Below, in pieces: positions 14,655-21,946 of a stretch of DNA of 22,004 nucleotides. The DNA is from GCA-020344555 sp964548955. GTDB lineage: Bacteria > Planctomycetota > Phycisphaerae > UBA1845. The translations under genes and the position numbers were made by a program. The stretch spans positions 1 through 22,004 of the forward strand of contig CAZJTP010000059.1 of NCBI GenBank assembly GCA_964548955.1, given 5' to 3'. Position 1 is the first letter of the stretch; every line of letters starts with the position of its first letter. The notes under the pieces were generated by a model that made no database searches, was not told the DNA's origin, and saw only the letters and a program-made list of their open reading frames with translations.

Positions 14655-15980
14655 TTGACCGCACCGGGCTACGATCACGCCGTGACACCTGTCGATCCCA
14701 ACCGCCGGCGTTACCTGGAGTTTCTGGCCCGCTGCGACCAGGCCTTTCGTCCGTATGCCCCCATCGATCTCCCAGAGTTCTTCGCAGGGCGTATCGAGCA
14801 CGTCCGCACGTTGGAGGGCGAGATCAGTGCGCCCGGGAGGCAGGTAGCGCTGTACGGCGAGCGGGGCGTTGGCAAGACGTCACTGGCGAAACTCGCCTAC
14901 TTCTTTCTGGGGCGCGACGAGGAGCAAACCCACTTCGTGCGCTGCGAGAAGTCAAGTACCTTCGATACAATCTTCCGTGATGTCCTGGCGAGCGCCGGGG
15001 TCGAGGTTGTTTTGAACGGCGTCGAGTCCGAGAAAGAGCGTCACGGTACGCTCGGCCTCGGCTCGGTAGGAACGATCGGAATCGGCGGGTCGCGGCGCGT
15101 TCGGAAATCGTTTCGGCGTATCGTCGGAGGACCACAAATTACACCGCGAAGGTTGCTCGAACATTTCTCGAAGAGCGAAGGTCTGATCATCATCGACGAG
15201 TATGATCGCGTCCACGACGATGAGAGCCACACGCGCATGGCCGAGTTGCTCAAGCACTTCTCCGACGACGCCTCGACGACAAAGATCATGCTCGTCGGCG
15301 TTGCCGACACTCTGTCACAATTGATCGGGGAGCACGAATCTTTGAGCCGCTCGCTGGCCCAAATCAAGCTCGATCGGATGTCGGATAATGAGCTCGGCGA
15401 GATTGTTCACAAGGGCGAAGAGCACTTGAACTCAACGATCAAGAATACGATCACCCGTCGAATCGTCCGACTTGCGGACGGCTTTCCGTACTTTGTGCAT
15501 TTGATCTGCCGACATGCAGTTCACGTCGCCGCAGGTCAGCTCGGTGAAGGGTCGGCCGAGAGGGTCGTGATCGCCGAAGACGAGTATATCGAAGGCTTGG
15601 CTGCCGCGCTTGTCAACGCGGAGCACACGCTCAGCGAGCAGTACGCACAAGCCGTGATCACGACACGCAAGCCTAGCGAAAAGTTCATGCTGATTCTCTG
15701 GGCTATTGCTTTGAGCGAGGGACGTGAGGTTCAGGTTAAGGACATTGCCAAGAATATGGCTTTCTTCGGGGATGAGGAGCGAAAGCCCTCCACGTTTAGT
15801 TGGAACCTTGGGGAGCTGTCCGGCAAAAGCCGTGGGAATGTGCTGACCAAGGTTCGCGAGGGATACTACAAGTTCACCAACCCGCTGATGCGTCCGTACG
15901 TGCGCTCCCTCATGGAACTTAAGAACATCCTGTATCACGGCAAGCAGTGGGAGTTTCCCTTCATGAATGGAACTCCATAG
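14655..15980 (+). CDS. AAA/STAND-like P-loop ATPase, ORC/Cdc6-like architecture
   Basis: The chosen start is TTG at 14655, with GGGAGG 9 bases upstream and only 15 bases from the ALDH stop; the product has 441 aa. Walker A is GERGVGKTS (68-76) and Walker B is LIIIDEYDR (177-185). A sensor 1-like GVAD is at 215-218 and Arg-containing SLSRSLAQIKLDRM follows, as in AAA+ proteins of the ORC/Cdc6 and STAND type. The C-terminal part (about 330-440) is helical and winged-helix-like, ending in GYYKFTNPLMRPYVRSLMELK. No nuclease, protease or TIR effector domain is fused. Such stand-alone ATPases occur in defence and mobile loci, but no function can be given. It is bracketed by direct repeats of the ALDH 3' end, which suggests it arrived as a cassette. 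Confidence 0.85.
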   Translation: MTAPGYDHAVTPVDPNRRRYLEFLARCDQAFRPYAPIDLPEFFAGRIEHVRTLEGEISAPGRQVALYGERGVGKTSLAKLAYFFLGRDEEQTHFVRCEKSSTFDTIFRDVLASAGVEVVLNGVESEKERHGTLGLGSVGTIGIGGSRRVRKSFRRIVGGPQITPRRLLEHFSKSEGLIIIDEYDRVHDDESHTRMAELLKHFSDDASTTKIMLVGVADTLSQLIGEHESLSRSLAQIKLDRMSDNELGEIVHKGEEHLNSTIKNTITRRIVRLADGFPYFVHLICRHAVHVAAGQLGEGSAERVVIAEDEYIEGLAAALVNAEHTLSEQYAQAVITTRKPSEKFMLILWAIALSEGREVQVKDIAKNMAFFGDEERKPSTFSWNLGELSGKSRGNVLTKVREGYYKFTNPLMRPYVRSLMELKNILYHGKQWEFPFMNGTP

Positions 15981-16027
15981 CCGGTTCGGTGCGGGCCGCG
16001 ACGTTTGACCGACGCAATGTCGTTCTC

Positions 16028-16203
16028 AATGCCAACATCGGCACGAGCGGCGCGGAGATCGGCGGCGCATTCGGCGGCGAGAAGGAAACCGGCGGCGGCC
16101 GCGAATCCGGCTCCGACTCCTGGAAGGCCTACATGCGGCGCCAGACCAATACGATCAACTACACGACCGAACTACCCCTCGCCCAGGGCATCAAGTTCGG
16201 CTA
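16028..16203 (+). pseudogene. Duplicated 3' fragment of the ALDH gene
   Basis: Translation gives NANIGTSGAEIGGAFGGEKE and onward to GIKFG followed by TAA, identical to the last 57 residues of the upstream dehydrogenase except one Val/Ala change and the missing final Asp. There is no start codon or ribosome site giving a real protein, and the catalytic part is absent, so it is a gene remnant or recombination scar. The open frame is preserved with nearly all differences synonymous, which means the copies separated while both were still parts of functional genes, or the fragment is very recent. The bases 15981-16027 between the ATPase stop and this fragment hold nothing recognised. Confidence 0.9.
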
Positions 16204-16237
16204 ACGTTGCACGAAGGACTACAGCAAGAGGACGACA

Positions 16238-16990
16238 ATGAACGACTTCCATCTTTCGCTTGACGACGTGATGCTTCATGCCGTGTCGATCGGTTTGGAT
16301 GTTCACCCAACGATCGAAATGAGAGACGAACGGACACGGCTCAACATGTTCTTCGAAGATGTGCGTGAACGGTGGCCGGATATGTACGAACAGTTGACCA
16401 CCGGCGAGTCGGAGTTCAAGATTTCAAAGGCGTTTCGTGCGAAGCCAGGCGTTCAAGGCCTGGCGCTTCCTGTCGATACGTTCGTGCTGACCAAGCGCGG
16501 CCCCGTGTTTGTGTTTGCACTTCGGTTACCCGATCCTGTCGGCAGCACGAACCTCGAAGGCCAGTACAGGGACATCTTCACGGAAGTGTGCAAGACTTTG
16601 TGGTCTCGGCTACCCGGACACAAGGTTCTTAGAGTAGGGCTCATCCGCGAGGTTCTTTTCTTAACCGGTGAAACGGATTGCACTTTCCTTGTGTCGGGCC
16701 AGTCCGATTGGCGTAGCGCTCGGCTCATGGGAGGTCAACGTCTATTCCAGTATCAGGACGACAAGTGCAACATACGGCTGGAGTTCAGCCCGGGAAAGCT
16801 CGGCAAGGTGACGCAGCTTCCCGTTGGGAAGAAGGTCGAGGAGCCCGTTGGATTCGGACTTAAAGTAAAACTGGATGTCAACAATACTGAACTCCGGGAG
16901 TTGGGGGATGCCGATATTGAGGAGGTTCTCGAACGTGCCGTTTGTTTTTGGCCTGATGAGTTGTTAGAATACTTGTCGAGGGTGAAATGA
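16238..16990 (+). CDS. Unknown protein, first gene of the Doc-containing unit
   Basis: The 250-aa product is not recognised. The ATG at 16238 follows AAGAGGA about 10 bases upstream. The protein seems soluble: no signal peptide or membrane segment. It opens with a helical stretch (LSLDDVMLHAVSIGLDV), followed by an alternating beta-strand pattern (GLALPVDTFVLTKRGPVFVF, VLRVGLIREVLFLT) and an acidic helical C-terminus (ADIEEVLERAVCFWPDELLEYL). The general look is like the sporadically distributed proteins found beside toxin or defence genes, but no family can be named. Its stop overlaps the next start (ATGA), so it is co-translated with the 77-aa protein and Doc. Codon use appears somewhat less GC-rich than in the Bat operon, which fits acquisition by transfer. 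Confidence 0.75.
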   Translation: MNDFHLSLDDVMLHAVSIGLDVHPTIEMRDERTRLNMFFEDVRERWPDMYEQLTTGESEFKISKAFRAKPGVQGLALPVDTFVLTKRGPVFVFALRLPDPVGSTNLEGQYRDIFTEVCKTLWSRLPGHKVLRVGLIREVLFLTGETDCTFLVSGQSDWRSARLMGGQRLFQYQDDKCNIRLEFSPGKLGKVTQLPVGKKVEEPVGFGLKVKLDVNNTELRELGDADIEEVLERAVCFWPDELLEYLSRVK

Positions 16991-17220
16991 CGATAATTTC
17001 TGCTTTCGAATCCGCTGAAACCACACGCGGAGTCTTGGCGCTTGAATCAGTCAGCTTGAACGACTGGGGCGGGCTCATTTTGGCTTCGTTCGATACCACG
17101 AACACACCTGAGGTTCGCTGGGATTGGCAATCCCGTTCGATGCCAGCGCGCGACATCGATGCCACTCTGCGCGAGGCCTTCGACCAGTATGACGGTCTGC
17201 TTCGCAGACTATCGGACTAA
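16987..17220 (+). CDS. Unknown 77-aa protein in the antitoxin position upstream of Doc
   Basis: The ATG at 16987 overlaps the previous stop (ATGA), and the stop is 2 bases from the Doc start codon. The 77-aa product has a beta-rich first half (GVLALESVSLNDWGGLILASF), a W-D-W centre and a C-terminal amphipathic helix (RDIDATLREAFDQYDGLLRRL). It shows neither the AbrB/MazE nor the Phd/YefM fold signature usual for Doc antitoxins. By position and size it is the best candidate antitoxin; its C-terminal helix could serve to cover the toxin's active site. That role is inference from gene order only. Confidence 0.65.
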   Translation: MTIISAFESAETTRGVLALESVSLNDWGGLILASFDTTNTPEVRWDWQSRSMPARDIDATLREAFDQYDGLLRRLSD

Positions 17221-17222
17221 GC

Positions 17223-17651
17223 GTGCCCGTTGACGCAATCTACCTTTCTCGGGAAGACTTGCTTTACCTTCATGAGGGCTTGATCCGGCGATACGGAGGG
17301 ATGCGGGGCGTTCGTGATGAGGGCGTTCTGGATTCCTGTCTCGTCCAGCCGAAGACGTGCGTCTTTAACGTTGAGCGGTTTCCAACGCTCATCGAAAAAG
17401 CTGCCGCATACTGTTTCTTTATTGTTCGCAATCACCCGTTCTTCGATGGCAACAAGCGAACCGGCTTCGTCGCCGCCCTGCACTTTCTCCGAATCAACGA
17501 TGTGAAAGTGTGCTTCGATGAGGATGAGATGTACGATGTCATCGTAGGTGTAGCGAAGGGTGAAGTCACTGTTGACGATCTCACGACGATGATCGCTCTG
17601 GCTGTTGCGCGCCCGGAATCCCCGTCGGAGAACGGAGCGCCGAATGGATAA
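17223..17651 (+). CDS. doc: Doc (death-on-curing) family Fic-domain toxin
   Basis: The start is a GTG at 17223, 2 bases after the previous stop; the product has 142 aa, a little longer than typical Doc. The protein opens with IYLSREDLLYLHEGLIRRYGG and GVRDEGVLDSCLVQP, both Doc signatures. The catalytic Fic motif is HPFFDGNKRTGF (71-82), with His71, Phe73, Asp75, Asn77, Lys78 and Arg79 all present. Doc proteins phosphorylate elongation factor EF-Tu and stop translation; most Fic relatives AMPylate targets instead. An intact motif suggests an active enzyme. Toxin-antitoxin pairing is expected with the upstream 77-aa gene. The extra C-terminus (PESPSENGAPNG) is low complexity. Confidence 0.92.
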   Translation: MPVDAIYLSREDLLYLHEGLIRRYGGMRGVRDEGVLDSCLVQPKTCVFNVERFPTLIEKAAAYCFFIVRNHPFFDGNKRTGFVAALHFLRINDVKVCFDEDEMYDVIVGVAKGEVTVDDLTTMIALAVARPESPSENGAPNG

Positions 17652-17682
17652 CTCTGGTCAGATCAGTTTAGTTGGTCGGGTT

Positions 17683-17705
17683 CCCCACCTCGTATCGAGG
17701 TGGGG
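17683..17705. terminator. Perfect hairpin between convergent genes
   Basis: CCCCACCTCG (17683-17692) and CGAGGTGGGG (17696-17705) form a perfect 10-base stem with a TAT loop. TGGGGA (17701) can pair alternatively with TTCCCCA (17714-17720). It lies 32 bases after the Doc stop and faces the OmpA gene end. There is no T-run, so termination is inferred from position and stability. Confidence 0.55.
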
Positions 17706-17874
17706 AGGGATTCTTCCCCAAGCGACGTAGATCGTCTTCGCATCCTCGACAACCAACGGAATCGCGCAGTCCACGTCCGGAGAACACAGTCCACGCTCCG
17801 ACAGGGAATGCACAGCCCCCTCTTCACGTTGCATGTACCGGCGACTACTTGAGAACCGCTGCTTGACGAATGCG

Positions 17875-18759
17875 TCAGTGCGGTAGGCGTACGAACGCGA
17901 GGGTTTGCCCTTCGACCCGCCAACCGGCATCGGCCGACGACGCCGGAACGATCGCCCCTGTTGGAATGAGGTAGATTTCGACGCGGCGGTTCTGGCTCTT
18001 GCTTGCTTGATTGGTGTTGTCCGCGATGGGGCGGTACTCGCCGTAACCCATCACGCCGATTCGCTCCGGCGTGTATCCGTACTTCTTGAGTACGAATGCC
18101 ACGGATATGGCACGATGGCCGGAAAGATGCCAGTTGGTCGGATGCTTGGTTTTTGTGGCGGCCCGGACGATCGGCGTATTGTCCGTGTGGCCGACCACGA
18201 TTACCTCGAAATCTGCGGCGGCGCGCGATTTAATAACGTCCGAAAAGCCCCTCAGCGCCTCCATCGACGATTCCTTCACCACATCACTGCCGAGAGCGAA
18301 CAGAAGATCAGCCTTCCACTTTACCGTTCCCCTGGCTGAATCATACACGACCGCCGTTGGGTGCTCATCGGCGAAACGCTTCAGTGCATTGTCCAGCGGT
18401 CCGGGCAGCTTGGGGCCTGAAATGGCAATCTCGGGCAGCGCCTGCCTTCCGCCCATCTCCTCCAAAGCGGCCTGGGCCGTCCTGCGCATCTCGTCGAGGA
18501 GTTCGTTCTCCTGCCGGAGATTGGCAACCAGTTCGTCCTTGGTCTCCAGTTCATGCTCCAATGAGCTGACGCGCGTGCGCAGTGAATCGTTGACGTTGCG
18601 CGCGTCGAACAGTTCCTGGGCAAGCGATTCTTTTTCCGCCGTGAGGTTACGACGCGCCGCCTCCAACCGCCGGTGCTGCTCCACCGACACACATCCACTC
18701 AGCACAACCAGGCAACAACCACCCGCGATACAGCCAATCATCCATCCGCCACAGCGCAT
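17875..18759 (-). CDS. OmpA-family peptidoglycan-binding lipoprotein with coiled coil
   Basis: The ATG ending at 18759 is chosen over the adjacent GTG (18762) because AGGAGG lies 6 bases upstream of it; residue numbers below count from the GTG form, which is one longer. A lipoprotein signal ends with LSGC, placing the lipidated Cys at 24. Residues 28-100 form a heptad-rich coiled coil (EAARRNLTAEKESLAQELFD and on). The OmpA C-terminal domain (about 150-268) has the peptidoglycan-contact motif GHTDN (191-195), LSGHRAISV and GYGEYRPIADN...NRRVEIYL. The order is that of Pal/OmpA-like anchors that tie the envelope to diaminopimelate in peptidoglycan; the coiled coil also recalls MotB-like and YiaD-like proteins. 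The two genes upstream on the same strand may be unrelated. A CRP-type palindrome lies about 130 bases upstream. Confidence 0.93.
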   Translation of the reverse strand: MRCGGWMIGCIAGGCCLVVLSGCVSVEQHRRLEAARRNLTAEKESLAQELFDARNVNDSLRTRVSSLEHELETKDELVANLRQENELLDEMRRTAQAALEEMGGRQALPEIAISGPKLPGPLDNALKRFADEHPTAVVYDSARGTVKWKADLLFALGSDVVKESSMEALRGFSDVIKSRAAADFEVIVVGHTDNTPIVRAATKTKHPTNWHLSGHRAISVAFVLKKYGYTPERIGVMGYGEYRPIADNTNQASKSQNRRVEIYLIPTGAIVPASSADAGWRVEGQTLAFVRLPH

Positions 18760-18884
18760 CACATGCCTCCTCTGCTCGCAAACCTTCCAGGCCGGTCGGC
18801 ATCACCCGCACGTTCGTACAAACGAACATCCACAGGACCGTATCACGGCCTTGTCTATCTCCCAACCAGCTTCCGACGTCGATG

Positions 18885-18900
18885 TGTGACCCGAGTCACA
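18885..18900. promoter_or_regulatory. CRP/FNR-type operator palindrome (TGTGA-N6-TCACA)
   Basis: The 16 bases TGTGACCCGAGTCACA form a perfect inverted repeat and contain the exact CRP consensus half-sites TGTGA and TCACA with 6 bases between. It lies between the HTH-membrane gene and the OmpA gene, both on the minus strand, and so upstream of OmpA. A poor -10-like GATACG on the minus strand (18844-18839) would place the site near -60; that promoter is weak. A CRP/FNR-family regulator is needed to act here and none is in the window. Confidence 0.5.
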
Positions 18901-18998
18901 ACGTCCATAAGGGCCTATACACGCCCGGTCGTCGATCGCGCCGGAAAAACCCGCGCCCGATTTGACTGCGCTTACCCGCGCCCTCGACGGACCGCTTC

Positions 18999-20000
18999 CT
19001 AACCGGACCGCTTCTTTACCACGAAATATGTCACACCCGCGGCAATAGCGCCAACGCCCAACGCACCGACGGCATACATCCACAGGTTCGCATAGATCCC
19101 CTGAAGCAGCGCTGGCGTAATGCCGCGTACCAACGCCGCGGCCCCAAGAAACGCGAACCACATGACGGCGACAGCTACAATCAGCAAGGCCGTCAGACTG
19201 GTTGAAAGCGCGTTCGGACCATACTCGACAACCTCTCTAACTACGGTCTGTGTCTGCGGAGCCGTTGCCGACTCAGCCTCGGTCGCGGCCTCGACCTCGA
19301 CGGGCTCTTCCTCCTCTATGGTGGCTGCTTCGGGAGCGACCTGTTCAAGACCGGCGCGAGTGTCGTCACCCATCTCGACCGTGGCTTCGCCTTCAGTAGC
19401 AATGGCCACTTCACCCGTTCCCGCCTTCTCGCCGTCCCCAGTATAGATTTCGTCGAGGAGTTCCCTGCCAAGCGAGGTGTCATCGCTCTCGCGGGTAAGA
19501 TCCAAAATGCCCGATCCGCTTCCAGCGCCTTCCATGCCCAGGCCGGCCACATCGGTCACGGCGGTCTGGGCCAGCGGGTCGACCTGCTCGTCGAGTTCAT
19601 CATCGTCGAAAACGTTGACCCCGACGGAAGGGACGACCGTACCTTCTTCTTTCTTCTCCTTCTTGGCAGCGGTCGTACCCGAGGCACTCGCTGACGCGTC
19701 GCTCTCGTCAAGGCTCACCACATCACTGCCGGAGGGAGCCAGCTCGATACCAGAATCTTCCACCGGTTCGAGTAGGATCTCACCGCTACCCGAGCCGCCG
19801 CCGGCGCTCGCCGCGTCTATGTCCGCAACGGCTGCCGTGACCGGGCCGGCGATCGCATCTATATCCTCTGCCTTGTAGCTGGCCATGCCCGCATCGCGGA
19901 ATTCGCGAAGCTTCCCCGCGCGAACGAGGTCCTTGAGCTGATCCTCGGTTTTGCCGAGCCGTTCAGCCGCCTCACTCGCCGTGTAAAACATCTTAGCCAT
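18999..20000 (-). CDS. HTH-acidic linker-two-TM protein (planctomycete-type)
   Basis: The 333-aa product begins with a MerR/excisionase-like helix-turn-helix (about 4-55: FYTASEAAERLGKTEDQLKDLVRAGKLREFRDAGMASYKAED). A long acidic, low-complexity linker follows (about 60-250), with repeated SGSG and the motif ILDLTRESDDTSLGRELLDEI, which I recall from planctomycete proteins. Two membrane segments (about 268-291 and 305-327) close the protein. A DNA-binding-like domain tethered to the membrane suggests a one-component membrane regulator or a nucleoid-membrane link, but the HTH may also bind protein; the function is unknown. The start ATG at 20000 has a weak GCGGAA upstream. The gene lies 42 bases after the next minus-strand gene and is probably transcribed with it. 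Confidence 0.85.
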   Translation of the reverse strand: MAKMFYTASEAAERLGKTEDQLKDLVRAGKLREFRDAGMASYKAEDIDAIAGPVTAAVADIDAASAGGGSGSGEILLEPVEDSGIELAPSGSDVVSLDESDASASASGTTAAKKEKKEEGTVVPSVGVNVFDDDELDEQVDPLAQTAVTDVAGLGMEGAGSGSGILDLTRESDDTSLGRELLDEIYTGDGEKAGTGEVAIATEGEATVEMGDDTRAGLEQVAPEAATIEEEEPVEVEAATEAESATAPQTQTVVREVVEYGPNALSTSLTALLIVAVAVMWFAFLGAAALVRGITPALLQGIYANLWMYAVGALGVGAIAAGVTYFVVKKRSG

Positions 20001-20042
20001 TATTCCGCACCCTGCTTCGTGCTGCTTGGTCAGCCGCCGCCG

Positions 20043-20420
20043 TTACGGCATCTGACTCTCGCTGGATTGAAGTCTGTACTGCCGCTGCTCCTCAACCATC
20101 TGCTCGACAATGTCCGGCGGCAGGTCACAGATGTTATGGTTCTCCAGGTAGCGATCATAACGCCATGTCCGGGCGGCCGCCAGTCGCAGACAGCCTTTCT
20201 GCGGCAGATATTCATACGCCCAGATCGTCATCGCATCGATGTCGACCATGTAGATGCCGTAGGCGCCCTTGGACATCTGACCCGAGAAGGCAAAGATCCC
20301 CCGCGCTCCACCGCTGGAAACCGGCTGCCCCAACGCGACTCCCCCGACCGGCACGCCATCGGGCCGAACCACCAGCGTCGTCGCAATCACGACCAGAGCA
20401 GCGGCAATCACCCAGAACAC
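20043..20420 (-). CDS. Small membrane-anchored protein, start uncertain
   Basis: The 125-aa form starts at a GTG (20420) inside the hydrophobic segment (MFWVIAAALVVIATTLVV). The frame stays open to a stop at 20541-20543, and the translated upstream part (ITVDERTFQSPAATPLGRR) looks like genuine N-terminal sequence. That part contains no ATG, GTG or TTG, so translation may begin at the ATT near 20489, which has GGGGAGA about 10 bases upstream on the minus strand. After the membrane segment comes a compact domain (GARGIFAFSGQMSKGAYGIYM, TIWAYEYLPQKGCLRLAAARTWRYDRYLENHN). No family is recognised. It precedes the HTH-membrane gene with a 42-base gap, so an operon is likely. Confidence 0.7.
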   Translation of the reverse strand: MFWVIAAALVVIATTLVVRPDGVPVGGVALGQPVSSGGARGIFAFSGQMSKGAYGIYMVDIDAMTIWAYEYLPQKGCLRLAAARTWRYDRYLENHNICDLPPDIVEQMVEEQRQYRLQSSESQMP

Positions 20421-20543
20421 CGGGTGTGGCGTCCGTCGGCCGAGAGGCGTAGCCGCCGGTGACTGGAATGTACGCTCGTCGACCGTAATGGCCTGGAATC
20501 TCCCCTGGGGAGCGAGTGCGGGTTTGCCTTTAAGGGCTTGTTA

Positions 20544-20866
20544 TGCGGATCCCGACACCGGACCCCCGCACCACGCCCTGTCATTCCATTATACCGGTCC
20601 TTTCACATCCCACAAGGACCCCGGGTTGCTGTGGTTGTGTGTCAAGTTAGTTGGTAGAATCTTGATCCGAGCACCGTTTACGCCGTGGAACCCTACCGAT
20701 TCCGCGTTTACTCCTTAGAGTTAACTGACGCTCACACAGACACCGTGGCTGATCGCCCGACAGGCTTGCCGCAATCAGGCTCCCCATCTATAGTCCGCGA
20801 CGCCGGTATCTACGTCCTTCGATTAGTTGAATTCGGAGGCGATCCAGGCGGTTTGGAGCGCACAGG
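20544..20866. other. Divergent intergenic region, no gene supported
   Basis: This stretch separates the minus-strand pair (20043-20420 and 18999-20000) from the plus-strand TPR gene, so both should have promoters here. A -10-like TAGAAT at 20654-20659 lacks a well-spaced -35. Short open frames at 20488-20718 and 20685-20870 have no protein-like features, although the second overlaps the TPR start by ATGA. No repeat or RNA gene was recognised. Confidence 0.5.
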
Positions 20867-21946
20867 ATGATTGACCGAATGGCGATTCTCTTAACGATGA
20901 CGCTGTGGGCCTTGGCGAATCCCGGACAGCCTGCTCAACGTTCCGATCCTGCGCGTCAGCAGGATGAATCCGTTCGCGGTGGCGCAACCATCCAGGAAAC
21001 ACCAGCCCGGCCCGCCGTCAACGTTGACGAAGCGATTCGTCTGGCGATTGACGCCTTGGACCGGCTCGGGGCGCGGAGCAAAACCGGCGAGATGCAGATA
21101 CTCGTTGATCAGGCCAACGACTATATCGAAGCCATACAGGCTTCGGACCCAACCAACCCCCGGCTTCCCTATCTCCTGGGCCGAGCTTACGCTTTCATGG
21201 GGCGACGAGGTGACGCCGTCGATCAGCTTCTCAAGTTCGTAGACACGCGTCATGGCCGAAACGAATGGAAAGCGTATCGAATCCTGGGTGATCTATTCGT
21301 GGATGAGTTTCCGCGGCTTGCACAAGCGAACTACAAAAAGGCCGCGGCGCTGAACCCAACCGAGCCGAGCGTACTGTTCGGCCTGTCCATCTGCGCGTTC
21401 AAGCTTGGTGACACCGAGGAGGCGATTCGACTGGCGCGGGAGGTGCTGACTTCCGACGGAGGACGGACGGTTCGATATATCTCACATCTTGCGGCATTGC
21501 TCAACTCCGCCGGTCGCTCGAAAGAGGCTGTCCGTGAGGCAAAGGTCGCGCTGGATCTCGCCAATGCGTCGATGCGGGACTACCCCGGTTCCCACGAGCG
21601 GCTTTTGGCAGTCGATGCTCAATACCGCCAGATCATTGACATCTTGCAAGCCCGTTTGAGCGAACCGTCTCAAGGGGCCGTCGAAGATTATCTCAGTCTG
21701 GCGACGTACATTCGAGAGCGGGCCCGAATCACGCAGATGCTGTCGCTACATGATGTGCTGCGTGTGCTCATGGCCGGTGTAGACAAAACCTCCCCCGACA
21801 CGCCGCCGGCACTACTTGAGCAGTATGGGATCGTCCTCGCCGAGGTCGGCCGCATCGATGACGCTGTTGAGGTCTTCGAGAGACTGCGCTCGATCGATCC
21901 TGACAACGCAGCCGCCACTAGGTGGCTGGACCTCCTCCGCCCATAG
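20867..21946 (+). CDS. Secreted or anchored TPR protein
   Basis: The ATG at 20867 has GGAG about 10 bases upstream; a second ATG at 20879 would also leave the signal segment (MAILLTMTLWALANPGQPA) intact. The 359-aa protein is made of helical TPR-like repeats from about 55 to the end: LPYLLGRAYAFMGRRGDAVD, FPRLAQANYKKAAALNPTEP, VLFGLSICAFKLGDTEEAIR, AALLNSAGRSKEAVREAKVA and a last one, YGIVLAEVGRIDDAVEVFER. It probably acts as a periplasmic or membrane scaffold. No enzymatic motif is visible. The gene is complete and only 58 bases remain to the window edge, in which nothing is recognised. Confidence 0.85.
   Translation: MIDRMAILLTMTLWALANPGQPAQRSDPARQQDESVRGGATIQETPARPAVNVDEAIRLAIDALDRLGARSKTGEMQILVDQANDYIEAIQASDPTNPRLPYLLGRAYAFMGRRGDAVDQLLKFVDTRHGRNEWKAYRILGDLFVDEFPRLAQANYKKAAALNPTEPSVLFGLSICAFKLGDTEEAIRLAREVLTSDGGRTVRYISHLAALLNSAGRSKEAVREAKVALDLANASMRDYPGSHERLLAVDAQYRQIIDILQARLSEPSQGAVEDYLSLATYIRERARITQMLSLHDVLRVLMAGVDKTSPDTPPALLEQYGIVLAEVGRIDDAVEVFERLRSIDPDNAAATRWLDLLRP

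Noticed and set aside
15947..16204. Open frame of 85 codons after the ATPase, considered as a small gene
   Set aside because: Its first part overlaps the ATPase gene and the rest is the duplicated ALDH 3' end, so it is described as a gene fragment.
17658..17930. Minus-strand open frame of 90 codons between Doc and the OmpA gene
   Set aside because: It overlaps the end of the OmpA gene and contains the hairpin; the translation looks partly protein-like (IPLVVEDAKTIYVAWGRIPP), so a gene remnant is possible, but there is not enough to call it.
18812..18827. GTTCGT/ACGAAC inverted repeat upstream of the OmpA gene
   Set aside because: A perfect 6-base stem with a 4-base loop, but too short to separate from chance in this GC-rich region.
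20685..20870. Small plus-strand frame (61 codons) overlapping the TPR gene start by ATGA
   Set aside because: The overlap is suggestive, but there is no ribosome site before its GTG, and its composition looks non-coding.
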